Assembly (NCBI GenBank): GCA_936920625.1
Contig: CAKZHC010000011.1
Coordinates: 124,001-188,000, forward strand
Direction of reading: 5' to 3'
DNA length: 64,000 bases
Origin: an uncultured Enterobacteriaceae bacterium
Lineage (GTDB): Bacteria; Pseudomonadota; Gammaproteobacteria; Enterobacterales; Enterobacteriaceae
The position numbers and the translations under genes were made by a program. The notes beneath the pieces are model-generated. The model worked only from the letters and a program-made list of their open reading frames with translations, ran no database searches and was not told the origin of the DNA. Each line of letters starts with the position of its first letter. Position 1 is the first letter of the stretch. This document shows positions 36,556 through 47,900 of the stretch, one piece after another.

Positions 36556-37794
36556 TCAGCGTGCCAGCACTGCGCCTTTGGCAAAATAGGCTTTTATCCC
36601 CTTCAAGATCGCACGTGCTACCTGCTGCTGATAGCGCCGGGTACGCAATTTACGCTCCTCAGACGGATTACTAATAAATGCAGTTTCAACCAAAATCGAG
36701 GGGATATCAGGTGCTTTCAATACAGCAAATCCAGCCTGATCAACAGTATGTTTATGCAGACGATTAATCTTACCCATGTGACTGAGTACCTGTTCACCAA
36801 AAATCAGGCTGTCGCTCACCGTCCTGCTCTGCGCCATCTCGAACATAGTCCGGTCGAGATAACGATCACCACTCCTGCTTACCCCACCAATCAAATCCGA
36901 CTCATTTTGAGTCTGTGCCAGAAATCGTGCCGCTGCACTGGTAGCACCATGAGTTGAAAGTGCAAACACTGATGAGCCAGACGCATTAGGATTGCTGAAG
37001 GCATCGGCATGAATAGATACAAAAAGGTCGGCTCGTTGTTTACGGGCTTTAGCAACCCTTACTCCTAGCGGGATAAAAACATCTTCGTTACGTGTCATAA
37101 AGGCACGCATAGCGGGTTCTTTATCAATTAATGCTTTCAGATGGCGGCCTATGTTAAGCACAATATCTTTTTCCCGTGTTTTCATCTTACCTAGTGCCCC
37201 AGGATCTTCTCCCCCATGTCCCGGATCTATCATGATGATAATCGCCCTATCTTTACCCGCCCGGCCTGGCAGAGGTGCGACATAGGGCTGCTCCTTCTCC
37301 AGCAGGCCATTGTTATAATCCTCCAGCAATGCCAGCAGGGGATCATTCTGGGTACGCCGCACCGGGTAGAGGTCGAGCACCAGACGGTTTTTAATACCTG
37401 CCACTGGCTTGAGCGTAAATATATGCGGTGAAACCGGTTGTCTGAGCTCGAGAACCAGGCGTACGGTTTCGCGGTTAAACTGCCCCACACGCACTTTGCT
37501 AATGTAGGGATCGCTCTTGTGAGCCAGAGCAGGAGCCTGTTGTATCACCTTGTTGAGCTCGATATTATTAATATCTACTACCAAGCGGGGAGGGGAAGTA
37601 AGGATAAACTGGTTATAACTAAGCGGTGCAGTTGACTCAATAGTAACACGGGAATAAGTCGATGCAGGCCAGATGCGGACTGCTACCACATGATTTCCAG
37701 CAGCCAGCCCTATCCGGCTGATACCAAGTAGCCAGACAGCTCCTGCGCCCTTTAACAGGCGACGACGGGCTGGCTGGAAAGAAAATCGAGACAT
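36556..37794 (-). CDS. amiC: N-acetylmuramoyl-L-alanine amidase AmiC
   Basis: Periplasmic zinc amidase that splits septal peptidoglycan during daughter-cell separation, activated by NlpD. A twin-arginine signal opens the protein (ARRRLLKGAGAVWLLGIS). An AMIN domain (about 35-150) targets it to the septum. The catalytic domain carries zinc ligands in DPGHGGEDPGA, SIHADAF and ILVETAFISN. Length is 412 (E. coli 417). GGAG precedes the ATG. It is divergent from argA. Confidence 0.95.
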   Translation of the reverse strand: MSRFSFQPARRRLLKGAGAVWLLGISRIGLAAGNHVVAVRIWPASTYSRVTIESTAPLSYNQFILTSPPRLVVDINNIELNKVIQQAPALAHKSDPYISKVRVGQFNRETVRLVLELRQPVSPHIFTLKPVAGIKNRLVLDLYPVRRTQNDPLLALLEDYNNGLLEKEQPYVAPLPGRAGKDRAIIIMIDPGHGGEDPGALGKMKTREKDIVLNIGRHLKALIDKEPAMRAFMTRNEDVFIPLGVRVAKARKQRADLFVSIHADAFSNPNASGSSVFALSTHGATSAAARFLAQTQNESDLIGGVSRSGDRYLDRTMFEMAQSRTVSDSLIFGEQVLSHMGKINRLHKHTVDQAGFAVLKAPDIPSILVETAFISNPSEERKLRTRRYQQQVARAILKGIKAYFAKGAVLAR

Positions 37795-38007
37795 GCCGCT
37801 CCATTTTAATTTCTAATTTCAGCTGCATACCAGTCAGCATAAAAGTGGAACTCTATCTAATACAAACAACCGTGTCACGCCAAAAAAAACGACCAAATGC
37901 ATAATATTAGGTGCAAAAGGTGACAACTAGTAGCAAAATAAATCCGTTTAGCCACAGCAGCAGAATAAACTGTCACTCCCTGACATTACACTTAACGAGA
38001 ATATCTA

Positions 38008-39336
38008 GTGAAGGAACGCAGTACTGAGTTAGTCAAAGGCTTCCGTCATACCGTGCCTTACGTGAACGCCCATCGGGGTAAAACCTTCGTTATCATGCTG
38101 GGCGGTGAAGCTATTGAACATGAGAATTTTGTTAATATTATCAGTGATATTGCCCTAATCCACAGTCTGGGTATTCGTCTGGTAGTAGTCTATGGTGCCA
38201 GGCCTCAAATCGAGGCTAATCTGCAAAAGCATCAGCTTGCCCCTGTGTATCATAAAAATATTCGCGTGACAGATGCACAATCTCTGGACGTGGTTAAGCA
38301 GGCTGCCGGCCAGCTGCAACTGGATATCACAGCCAGTCTCTCAATGAGCCTCAACAATACCCCTTTACAGGGCGCTCATATTGATGTGGTAAGCGGTAAT
38401 TTCATCATCGCGCAGCCACTGGGCGTTGATGAAGGTGTTGACTACTGCCACAGTGGAAAAATTCGCCGTATCAACGAAGAGGCTATCCACCACCAGCTTG
38501 CAAGTGGGTCAATTGTGCTTATCGGTCCGGTAGCAGTCTCTGTTACTGGCGAAAGCTTCAATCTTACCGCTGAAGAGATTGCTACACAGCTTGCCATCAG
38601 ACTTAAAGCAGAAAAGATGATTGGCTTCTGTCTGGATCAGGGGGTACGCAATGTGGCTGGCGATATCGTTTCTGAACTGCTACCCGATGAAGCAAAAAAC
38701 TGTATAGTTAAATATGAGAATATTGGTGATTATTTCTCTGACACCGTACGTTTTTTACGGGGTGCGGAAAAGGCCTGCCGACGGGGTGTACGTCACTGCC
38801 ATTTGATCAGCTATCAGGTTGATGGCGCTCTGCTCCAGGAGCTGTTCTCACGGGACGGTATCGGCACACAAATTGTCATAGAAAATACTGAACGTATCCG
38901 CCCTGCGACTATCGATGATATCGGCGGTATTCTGTCACTCATTCGTCCCCTGGAAGATCAGGGTATTCTGGTACGCCGCTCACGTGAACAACTCGAGATG
39001 GATATTGATAAATTTACCATCATCGAATATGACAATCTGACAATAGGCTGTAGTGCGCTCTACCCTTTCCCCAATGAGCAGATTGGTGAAATGGCATGCT
39101 TAGTAGTACATCCTGAATATCGTAATTCTTCGCGTGGCGATGCGCTGCTAACGCAAATTACCTTACAGGCCAGACAGCTGGGCCTTGATAAACTGTTCGT
39201 GCTGACGACACATAGTGTCCACTGGTTTCAGGAGCGGGGTTTTACCCCCGCCGATGTTATGCATCTGCCAGAAAGTAAGAAATTAAACTATAACGCTGAG
39301 CGTAAGTCGAAAATACTGATAGCTGATTTGCACTAG
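38008..39336 (+). CDS. argA: N-acetylglutamate synthase ArgA
   Basis: First enzyme of arginine synthesis: acetylates glutamate with acetyl-CoA and is normally feedback-inhibited by arginine. The N-terminal amino-acid-kinase-like domain (FVIMLGGEAIEHENF, VYGARPQIEANL, about 25-280) is followed by a GNAT acetyltransferase domain with ACLVVHPEYRNSSRGDALL. The start is GTG at 38008, as in E. coli; length 442 against 443. It is convergent with recD. Confidence 0.95.
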   Translation: MKERSTELVKGFRHTVPYVNAHRGKTFVIMLGGEAIEHENFVNIISDIALIHSLGIRLVVVYGARPQIEANLQKHQLAPVYHKNIRVTDAQSLDVVKQAAGQLQLDITASLSMSLNNTPLQGAHIDVVSGNFIIAQPLGVDEGVDYCHSGKIRRINEEAIHHQLASGSIVLIGPVAVSVTGESFNLTAEEIATQLAIRLKAEKMIGFCLDQGVRNVAGDIVSELLPDEAKNCIVKYENIGDYFSDTVRFLRGAEKACRRGVRHCHLISYQVDGALLQELFSRDGIGTQIVIENTERIRPATIDDIGGILSLIRPLEDQGILVRRSREQLEMDIDKFTIIEYDNLTIGCSALYPFPNEQIGEMACLVVHPEYRNSSRGDALLTQITLQARQLGLDKLFVLTTHSVHWFQERGFTPADVMHLPESKKLNYNAERKSKILIADLH

Positions 39337-39342
39337 CCTGTA

Positions 39343-39357
39343 GCCCGCTATGCGGGC
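39343..39357. terminator. Hairpin at the argA-recD convergent junction
   Basis: GCCCGC, loop TAT, GCGGGC form a perfect 6-bp GC stem six bases after the argA stop and spanning the recD stop codon. It is placed to end transcription from both sides, but neither strand has a following T run, so the call as a terminator is tentative. Confidence 0.4.
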
Positions 39358-41195
39358 GCCTGATAATCCATTAGCTGCTCTATCAGACCGCTACGGCGCT
39401 GTGTCTGCTCTCCTATTGCAGCATTGAGTACTTTGTTATCTGCATACAGGGTTAGCTGTTTTCGGGCACGAGTAACGGCCGTGTAAATCAGTTCCCGTGT
39501 CAGGACAGGCAGATGTTGTTCTGGCAACACCAGCGCGGTGTGATCAAATTCAGATCCCTGAGATTTATGTACCGTCATAGCCCATGCAGTTTCATGAGAT
39601 GGTATACGGCCGGGCAACACCGCTTTGACATTGCCATCCGGAAGCAAAAACCAGACCTTTAGTGCTCCCCCATTCTCCGGCATCACTATGCCAATATCGC
39701 CATTAAATAATCCCAGCACGCTGTCATTGCGGGTGATCATAATCGGACGCCCGATATACCAGTTTCCTGACCTCGCTGGTCGGCAGATAAGCCCGCTCCG
39801 CTCCAGTGCACGGGCGATGCGTTCATTGAGCCCTGCCAGCCCAAAGGGCCCCTCACGCAGGGCACACAATAACTGATAATGACTGAAACACTCCAGAACC
39901 CTTTTAACCGGTGCTCCCGCTGCTATCTCTTTTAGATAAAGGGTATAGCCCGCTACGACATCATTCAGCATATGCTGCCAGGCATACGGAGAAGTTAGTG
40001 GCCGTTGAATAATATCGCTAAGTCCCTGCTGCAAAAGCCGTTCTGCTAAATGACAGTCGCCCTGATTAACCGCCTGAGCCAGCTGCCCAATACCTGAGCT
40101 GGCATCAAACCGGTAGCTTCTGCGTAGCAGGCAGATACTATCGCGTACTGCCAGATTATGTGGTGCATTATCCTGGCCCGTCAGTTTGCAGCCAGTCAGC
40201 GTTATCAGTTCTGCCGCTCTTTGCTGGCTGTACCCCCAGACTGCGCAGCGACATATATCGCCCAGCACCGCCCCGGCTTCTACAGAGGCGAGCTGATCGC
40301 GGTCACCCAGTAAGATCACCCTCGCGCCGGGTGGCAGGGCATCGATCATCTTTGCCATCATCGGTAAATCGATCATCGACGCTTCATCGATTACCAGCAC
40401 GTCAAGATGAAGAGGATTAGCGGTATGATGTCGCAAACGCTGACTGTCTGGCTGGGCTCCAAGCAGACGATGCAGAGTGACGGCTTCACTGGGGAAATAT
40501 GCCTTTTCTGCTGGCAAGAGCGATAACCCCTGTCGTGCCCTGCCCATCGATTCTGTCAGGCGGGCAGCTGCTTTACCTGTGGGGGCTGCCAGCTGAATAC
40601 GAAGTGGTTTTTCTGCAAGCTGAATTAACGCTGCCAGCAGGCGCGCTATGGTAGTCGTTTTACCTGTTCCAGGCCCGCCAGATATAACTGCAATGCGACG
40701 TGTTAGCGCAACAGCAGCGGCAATTTTCTGCCAGTCATCATGCTTATTAAAATGGTTGTCAAGAACGGTGCGGACAGCCTGAGGAGCGATAACAACTGGT
40801 GTATTCTTTTGACTGAGAAATTCGGCGCAGCTTTTTTCAGCCCGCCACATCCGGTGCAGGTAGAGTCGCTGCTGACAAAGCACCAGTGGTGTTGCTGGTA
40901 CCCCCGACCCAACCACCGGGCTGGCGGCAAATATTGACTGCCATGTCACTGGCTCACCTGCCGCCAGCCAGATCTGTTGCGCAAGCAGGGAGTCTCTGCC
41001 AGCCAGAAGAGAGCCCGGAGTCATCTGCGCCACTGGCAGGCAGGCATGCCCAGCCCCTGCTTCAGCACTTACCCAGGCAGCCGCCAGCATCAACGCCGGA
41101 TTGTCTGCTGCCAGGCACAGTGCGAACTGAAGATCCAGCTGGCGCAATAGCCCTTTATTGCACGCCTCCAATAGCAGTGAGTGCATTGAATTCAT
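39348..41195 (-). CDS. recD: Exodeoxyribonuclease V alpha subunit RecD
   Basis: 5'-3' helicase of RecBCD, which processes double-strand breaks for homologous recombination. The Walker A motif GGPGTGKTTT starts at residue 173, then VIDEASMIDLPMMAKM, LLGDRDQLASVEAGAVLGDI and the C-terminal MTVHKSQGSEF and YTAVTRARKQL helicase motifs. Length is 615 (E. coli 608). The start overlaps the recB stop by four bases. Confidence 0.95.
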   Translation of the reverse strand: MNSMHSLLLEACNKGLLRQLDLQFALCLAADNPALMLAAAWVSAEAGAGHACLPVAQMTPGSLLAGRDSLLAQQIWLAAGEPVTWQSIFAASPVVGSGVPATPLVLCQQRLYLHRMWRAEKSCAEFLSQKNTPVVIAPQAVRTVLDNHFNKHDDWQKIAAAVALTRRIAVISGGPGTGKTTTIARLLAALIQLAEKPLRIQLAAPTGKAAARLTESMGRARQGLSLLPAEKAYFPSEAVTLHRLLGAQPDSQRLRHHTANPLHLDVLVIDEASMIDLPMMAKMIDALPPGARVILLGDRDQLASVEAGAVLGDICRCAVWGYSQQRAAELITLTGCKLTGQDNAPHNLAVRDSICLLRRSYRFDASSGIGQLAQAVNQGDCHLAERLLQQGLSDIIQRPLTSPYAWQHMLNDVVAGYTLYLKEIAAGAPVKRVLECFSHYQLLCALREGPFGLAGLNERIARALERSGLICRPARSGNWYIGRPIMITRNDSVLGLFNGDIGIVMPENGGALKVWFLLPDGNVKAVLPGRIPSHETAWAMTVHKSQGSEFDHTALVLPEQHLPVLTRELIYTAVTRARKQLTLYADNKVLNAAIGEQTQRRSGLIEQLMDYQAPA

Positions 41196-44100
41196 ACGTC
41201 CGAATCCTCACCAAAACAACCATCAAGCGCATTAATCAACTTCTCATCAGGCTTAATACTCAATACACCATTGCCCTGACCATCAACACCCCGCAGGAAC
41301 AGATAGATAACCCCGCCAAAATGGCGCTGATAATCGTAATCATTAAGCCTCTGACGAAGATAACGGTGGAGCGCCAGGCAATAAAGCTGATATTGTAAAT
41401 CATAACGATGGCAGCACATCGCCTCTTCCATTGCCGCTGGTGTATAAGCGCTGGTGTCTTCTCCCAGCCAGTTAGACTTATAGTCAGCAATATAGTACTT
41501 CCCTTGCCAGCAAAAGGTTAAGTCAATAAATCCTTTCAGCATTCCTTCCACCTGCTGAAAATCAAGCTGCGGACAACGACGGGAGAGCTTATCATAGCGA
41601 CGCATCACCGCATCCAGTTCCAGAGCAGTGAGCACACGCCGAATGGGAAGAAAAAAAGCCATTTCTGCGCGTTTGTTTATCGGTTCAATCTGGCTGAGAG
41701 TTAACCCCTGAGTACCGAGAGGTGCCTGAAGTATGGTCATCATCCACTGTTCGATGACTGGCAGCCAGTGTGACTGATAACCACCTCTCTGTAATGCGGA
41801 CTCCAGCCAGACACTATCAGGCGGCTGCGTAAAATCGAGCTTTTCAAACAGGCTGTGCAGAAAAGTACCCGGCCTGCTCCCCCGAGGAAACGTGTGAGGC
41901 GTTAACAGAAAGGAGACAGCCTGCCCAGCCGCCTCTGGCGCATCGGCATTCAGCCAAGCGGCTTGATCAACCGGTGGAGTTTGCCGGTGCTGATGCAGCG
42001 CTGAGTAACTGGTGACCCGCCAGTCATCACGAAGTTCACGGCTTATCACCCCGCTCTGGAGCGCACTGAGCGCCACTGGGGAGGGCTGCCAGCGGCGGCT
42101 GACAGAAGGCCCAGCCAGCTTCAGCTCAACTCCCTGCTGCTGACAGAAGGCTTCCAGTGCTGCCCGCAACGTGCGGGCATCCATCGCTGCACCACGCTGT
42201 AACAGCCAGCCAACTGCACTTTTGTGCAGATCGCTCACCCCTTCTTTATTACGGTTGCCCCGGAAAAGTGGCGCAACACCAATGCTACAGTGTACAGTGG
42301 CACGAGTCAGCGCAACATAGAGCAGCCGCAGGTCCTCTGCCAGGCGCTCTTCTTCAGCCAGAGCCAGACTTTGCCCATCAGAATGCAAGTCGAACAGTGT
42401 TTCAAAGCTATTCCTGTCATGATACAACGCCTGTTCAGCCTCACGGAAACAAGCGGCAAAAGGCAGCCAGACCATCGGATACTCCAGGCCTTTTGATTTA
42501 TGTATGGTCACAATTTGTACCAGATGTGCATCACTTTCCAGACGAAGCTGCTGGTTTGCCGCGTCATGATTCGGCCGGGCAATCGCTTGTGCCAGCCAAC
42601 GCACCAGTGCGTGCTGCCCGTCATGATTAACTGAAGCTTCCTGCAATAGTTCACTCAGATGCATCACGTCGGTCAGACGCCGCTCCCCTCCCGGCGACGC
42701 TAACAGGTTTTCAGCAACTGACCGTTTCATCATTATCTCGCGTAGCATCGGCAGCACTCCCCGCACCCGCCAGCGCTCACGGTAATGACTAAACTCTGCT
42801 ATCAGCACATCCCACTGCTGTTCATTCTGCCATAGCGCATCCAGCGTCGCGGCATCCAGCCCGAATAGTGAAATGGCCAGCGCAGTGCGTAACTTACGCT
42901 CCTGATCAGGGTTTAGTACTGCCTGCAACAACCAGAGCAGTTCTCTGGCCTCCGCAGTAGAAAAAACACTTTCCCGGCTGGAGAGATAGACAGAAGGGAT
43001 ATTGACTGCCGTCAGCGCCCGCCTTATTAACGCGGCTTCGTCACCTTTACGCACTAGCACAGTAATATCTGATGCCTGCACTGGGCGCATGGCCCCAGCG
43101 CGGCCTATCAGTGCTGTTTTGCGCTGACCAGCTTCGAGCCAGCTACAAATATCACTGGCACACTGACGGGCCATGCACTCCCGGTAATCGTCCGAACTCA
43201 CGCCCTGGCCGGGTTGCAGCCAAATACGCATTGCAGGCTGAATATGGCCCTCATTCTCAAGGCACAGCCCGGCGTTAAAGGGTGCGGACTGAACTGATAA
43301 AAAGGGAATTTTCCTGAACACAAAAGGGTGAGGAAGTGACGTGAATAACCGGTTTATACTTTCAACCATGGCAGGTGAAGAGCGCCAGTTTACCTGTAAC
43401 GTATAGTGCGCACTGATCTCACTACGCGCTTTCATATAAGTAAAAATATCGGCACCACGGAAAGCGTAGATTGCCTGCTTAGGATCACCTATTAACAGCA
43501 GCAAGCTATCACGGCGGCCGCCATACAGGCGCTGAAAAATACGATACTGCTGCGGGTCGGTATCCTGGAATTCGTCAATCAGTGCAGCAGGGAAACGCTG
43601 GCGGATAGCCTGTGCCAGATGGTCACCTGCTACGCTTTGTAAGGCCTCATCAAACTGGCTCAGAAGATCATCAAAGCCATACTCTGCCCGGTGACGTTTA
43701 TGCCGACGACTCGCTGACCGCACCTCAGCCACTGCCCGGACAATAATGAGGTCTGAAAGCATTCGCGGCCGGGCCAGAAACACGTCAATTGCAGCAAACA
43801 GCTCATGCCTGGGCACTTCTCCTTTTTGAGTTTTCTCTGCCAACATATTCTGACCAAAGCGCGCCAATTCCTTAGGTACCTGATAATCCTCCGCTGGCAG
43901 ACTGGCCCAGCGAGTCACTTTTTCCAGCCATGCCGGCAGATGTTTGCTGCTATAAATGTTCTTTTTTACACCAGAAACTGCAATAAGATGATGCAGATCC
44001 TCTGCCGCAGCGAGCCATTTCGCTTTGATCTCAGTGATTGCATCGATAATCTCCTGATGTCGTTCCTCAAGGCTCTGCTGTTCATCAGGAGGATTTTTAA

Positions 44101-44725
44101 AACAGGGCTGCTCGCCCCTGAGTAATGGCTGAATCGTGGCCAGCAGCTCATCTGGCCCCTTCCACTGTTTGCTGATAATTCGGGCAACTGGCAGTGGCAG
44201 TGGATAACAGTGACGTCGCCAGAAATCAACGACCGCCTGATGCCACAGAGCCTGTTCATCCTCCACCAGCAGCTGTTCAAACAGGACCCCTGATTCAAGC
44301 GCATTCAGATTGAGCATACGCTGGCAGAAACCATGAATAGTGAAGATGGCCGCCTCATCCATCAACCGTTCAGCCGCCAGCAGGAGTTCTGCAGCCTGCT
44401 GATGACCTGGAATAACTTCCAGCAAACTGGAGAGTATTTCATTGTCACTACGGCCACGGATACAGGCGATGCGTAACTGGTGGATGTTTTCCCGGATACG
44501 GCAACGTAGTTCCGCACTGGCTGCTTCGGTGAAAGTCACCACCAGAATTTCATTAACTCCCAGGGGTCGCGAAAACCCGGCTTCTGCACCCAGCCCTAGC
44601 AGCAGGCGCAGATAAAGAATGCCAATAGTAAAGGTTTTGCCAGTTCCGGCAGATGCTTCTATTAAGCTTTCACCCTGTAGTGATAACAGCATAGGATCGA
44701 GAGGCTGGGGCTGCCGTTCGTTCAT
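41192..44725 (-). CDS. recB: Exodeoxyribonuclease V beta subunit RecB
   Basis: 3'-5' helicase and nuclease of RecBCD; it also loads RecA after Chi. The UvrD-like helicase part shows LIEASAGTGKTFT (from residue 21), ALIDEFQDTDPQQYRIF, LIGDPKQAIYAFRGADIF, VTIHKSKGLEYPMVWLPF and LLYVALTRA. The C-terminal nuclease domain keeps the catalytic aspartate/lysine motif (YYIADYKSNWLG). Length is 1177 (E. coli 1180). In E. coli ptrA lies between recC and recB; here only 252 bases separate them. Confidence 0.95.
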   Translation of the reverse strand: MNERQPQPLDPMLLSLQGESLIEASAGTGKTFTIGILYLRLLLGLGAEAGFSRPLGVNEILVVTFTEAASAELRCRIRENIHQLRIACIRGRSDNEILSSLLEVIPGHQQAAELLLAAERLMDEAAIFTIHGFCQRMLNLNALESGVLFEQLLVEDEQALWHQAVVDFWRRHCYPLPLPVARIISKQWKGPDELLATIQPLLRGEQPCFKNPPDEQQSLEERHQEIIDAITEIKAKWLAAAEDLHHLIAVSGVKKNIYSSKHLPAWLEKVTRWASLPAEDYQVPKELARFGQNMLAEKTQKGEVPRHELFAAIDVFLARPRMLSDLIIVRAVAEVRSASRRHKRHRAEYGFDDLLSQFDEALQSVAGDHLAQAIRQRFPAALIDEFQDTDPQQYRIFQRLYGGRRDSLLLLIGDPKQAIYAFRGADIFTYMKARSEISAHYTLQVNWRSSPAMVESINRLFTSLPHPFVFRKIPFLSVQSAPFNAGLCLENEGHIQPAMRIWLQPGQGVSSDDYRECMARQCASDICSWLEAGQRKTALIGRAGAMRPVQASDITVLVRKGDEAALIRRALTAVNIPSVYLSSRESVFSTAEARELLWLLQAVLNPDQERKLRTALAISLFGLDAATLDALWQNEQQWDVLIAEFSHYRERWRVRGVLPMLREIMMKRSVAENLLASPGGERRLTDVMHLSELLQEASVNHDGQHALVRWLAQAIARPNHDAANQQLRLESDAHLVQIVTIHKSKGLEYPMVWLPFAACFREAEQALYHDRNSFETLFDLHSDGQSLALAEEERLAEDLRLLYVALTRATVHCSIGVAPLFRGNRNKEGVSDLHKSAVGWLLQRGAAMDARTLRAALEAFCQQQGVELKLAGPSVSRRWQPSPVALSALQSGVISRELRDDWRVTSYSALHQHRQTPPVDQAAWLNADAPEAAGQAVSFLLTPHTFPRGSRPGTFLHSLFEKLDFTQPPDSVWLESALQRGGYQSHWLPVIEQWMMTILQAPLGTQGLTLSQIEPINKRAEMAFFLPIRRVLTALELDAVMRRYDKLSRRCPQLDFQQVEGMLKGFIDLTFCWQGKYYIADYKSNWLGEDTSAYTPAAMEEAMCCHRYDLQYQLYCLALHRYLRQRLNDYDYQRHFGGVIYLFLRGVDGQGNGVLSIKPDEKLINALDGCFGEDSDV

Positions 44726-44756
44726 CTAACATCGCTCCTGACTGATAATGAGAGTT

Positions 44757-44933
44757 TCAGCAGGGCAACACTACGTCTGGCTTGCCGCCAGCCGGTGTCG
44801 CGTAAATGGTTTTTGCTTTATTGATTTCAGCCTGCATCGGTCGTAAATTCCCTTGTCTCAGGACTCCGCATGATGCGGGTAAACAGCATAATAACAAACC
44901 GGGAAGCGCTGAAGCTTGCAAAAACGATCTCAT
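44757..44933 (-). CDS. Small secreted-looking ORF between recC and recB, possible ptrA remnant
   Basis: A 58-codon frame starts at 44933, 44 bases after the recC stop, and ends 31 bases before recB. It begins MRSFLQASALPGLLLCCLPASC, which looks like a signal peptide, possibly of a lipoprotein, and goes on with RPMQAEINKA before ending at a lone cysteine. This is the place of ptrA (periplasmic protease III, about 960 residues, with a signal peptide) in E. coli. The frame may be the degraded 5' end of ptrA left after deletion of the rest; resemblance beyond the signal peptide is weak. A small lipoprotein is the alternative. No strong ribosome binding site is visible. Confidence 0.35.
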   Translation of the reverse strand: MRSFLQASALPGLLLCCLPASCGVLRQGNLRPMQAEINKAKTIYATPAGGKPDVVLPC

Positions 44934-44977
44934 CAGATTGGGTGCCAGCGCTCTGAAGATTAACGATCTGCTAATAC

Positions 44978-47900
44978 TTAACCCGGTGGCGCTTTAGATA
45001 TTTTTACTTCGTCCAGACTCACATTAGCCTTGAGCATCGGTAACAACCACTCTTTGGCCTGGTGGGTCATCTCCTCAAACAGATTCTCATCACTATTTTG
45101 CGTTAGTCGCCATAGATAGGGATCATTGCGTTCGCCATCAATCTGCTTATCTCCCTGCCATCTCTGCAAAAATTTCTTCACAGCCCTGGCTTGTATTCGT
45201 TCATCAGTTTGTAACGTCTGCCCGGTATTATCAAAAGATGTTTTCAGCCAGTCTGCACCTGAATTTGTCAGTAACAACGGCCGCGTCATGCCATCCTGAT
45301 ACCCCAGCACATAGCGTTCCAGCTCAGATCGGGCCAGCTCCGGGTCGACTGCCAGAAAGCACCAGGTTGTGCCATCGCCGCTATACATTCTGCTGAACCC
45401 CTGACCACCACTGGCGCACCATATCAAATGCTCCAGCCAGAGATTAAGCCCATAAAATAAATTACATCTAGCTGGCCGCCAGCGTAACAGTCCGTCTGGT
45501 TGAACCTGATGTAACCAGCCGCTCAGTTGATTTCCACCAGCCCTGATATTAACCTCCTGCTGGCTGAAGCGCTGACAGTCAGCAGATGCACTTTCAGCAA
45601 GCAATTGCATCTCTGCCAGCTGACCTTGCCAGAGCAATTCACCAAATGCACCATATGGAAGTTTTCCTGCGGCCCGATATCGCGAATATACACTTTTGAT
45701 ATCCCCTGCGCTGATAAGGGTACCGAGTAGCTCCATATTCAGCTGAAAACGTTCAAGATCATCAAATGTGAAAAGTTCAGCATCGGGCAGTTCTGTCTCT
45801 TCAGAATAAAACCTGACCCCTAATCTCTGCTCAAAAAAAGCCCGCACAGGGTGCCGCCAGAAACCAAGGAATTGTTCCAGTGTGATTACTGGCGACGCCC
45901 GTGATGTTAATCGCTGCACAAAGGAGGGATGCGCTTTCCCGCTGGCGCGGGCTGCCGGGAGCCACTCGCTGGCATAACCCGGCCATGGGGCATCCGGAAG
46001 AAAATTTCGTGGGTCAAAGGGTGTGCGGCTGTGAAAATAGCAAAGGTGCTGTAATACTCGCTGCCCGCTCTCATCAGGATCGAGTTCACTGTCTCCTTCA
46101 ATGGCAAAACTTTGAGCAATATACTCCATCAGCTCACTGACTATTACGGATGGAAAACGCTGGCTGTTATCGTGGATGTTGCGCCCGATATAGCTGATAT
46201 AGAGCCACTGCTGCGCTGATAATAACGCTTCAAGAAATAGATAGCGATCTTCATCACGGCGGCTGCGGTCACCACGTCGTGGCTGTTGTATCATCAGGTC
46301 AAACCCCAGCGGTTGCAATGTGCGTGGATAAACTCCCTCATTCATCCCCAGCAGGCAGACCACTTTGAAAGGTATGGAACGCATTGGCATCAGAGTACAA
46401 AAATTGATTGCCCCGGCAAAAAATCGCTGACTTATCCGCTGCTGATCCAGCCGGTTTACCAGATCATCATGTAACAGGCTTATGGGCACTGAGGTGGAAA
46501 AATGGGCCTGCAAACCATAGCTAATTGCTTTTTGCCATTGCGTTTCAATCAGGATGATAACTTCTTCACTCTCTGCATCTGAATCAAAAAAATCATTAAG
46601 CAGCATTGTGCAAATTAACTGCCAGTCATTGAGATTTCTGGGCTGTTTTAAGCACGTTCGCCAGTACGTTAAGCGCTCAAGCAAACACGCCAGATTTCCT
46701 GCGAGCTCCGCAATTAATCCGCTCGATTCATCATAAGGCAGCACGCCCTGCCACTCACCACTGTCACTTTCCATAGCATAACCCAGCAACATACGTTTGA
46801 GGCCGAACTGCCAGGTATGCTGACCGTCATTGGGCAAATCCAGTTCCCCAACCGCGCTGTCATCAAGCCCCCAGCGAATACCAGACTCTTCAACCCAGAG
46901 CCGCAGGCGTTTCAGGTCGGCTGCATCTATTGAGAAATGCGATGCCAGCGCAGGCACCTCGAGTAACGCCAGTATTTCCTCCGAGGTAAAACGACTTTCT
47001 GGCAGTCTTAGCAACGTCAGAAATGCCGGGATGATGGGATGTGCATAGCGCACCAGCCTGTCAGAGATTGCATAAGGGAGAAAACGGTCTTCAGGAGCGT
47101 TACCAAATACTGCCTGAATAAAAGGAGTATAGGTGTCAATATCCGCTACCATCACTATTATATCGCGTGTCGAAAGGTCCCGTTCCCGCGCCATCAGTTG
47201 CAAGAGATAATCCTGCAATACTTCGACTTCACGTTGCGGACTGTGGCAGGCATTAAGTGAAAAAGAGCGATCCTCTCTCAGCAGCACGCGTTTATTACGG
47301 CTGTTTTCGAGTGAGACGGCATCCATACCAAATACAGCATGATCTTCCAGTTCCAGAACATCATGCTGTAGACTCTTTAGCAGGTTTTCCGGATCAATAT
47401 CTGTAAAGGCTGTCACTTCGTTAATTTCCAGCGCCGCCAGCAGAAAGAGATTGTCCCGTCCTGGCTTGCCCCAGGAGGCTAGTAGCGGATTACTGAGGTT
47501 CTGTTCACCTGCTGCATTAAACAGACTGTCTGCTGTATCGGGACAACGAAACTGTGGTATGGGCTGATGACTAAGATAATGGTGGCGATGACGCTTACGC
47601 AACCGGGCAAAAAAAGCGTAGTCCTGAATATCTCCCCAGTAGTCACGGCAAGGATTAGTAAACATCAAGTGGATATCGATGTGCCTGCCCAGCGCCTTAA
47701 GGGCTTGCAGATAGATGGGCGGTAATGCACTAATACCACAAATGAATACCCTTTCTGGCAGCCCGACCGGACGATTAGTTGATTGTTCCAGACGCTGAAT
47801 AAAACGGGTAAAAAGGTTAGCACGATGCCATTCTGGCTGTTTCAGCGCCGCAGTATAATCGACTAACCGGCTCCAGAGCTGGGCCTGCCACTCCTGGTGA

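Noticed and set aside
37891..37930. ARG box upstream of argA
   Set aside because: A TGCATAATATT sequence resembles one half of the ArgR consensus, but the second half does not match and no second box lies beside it.
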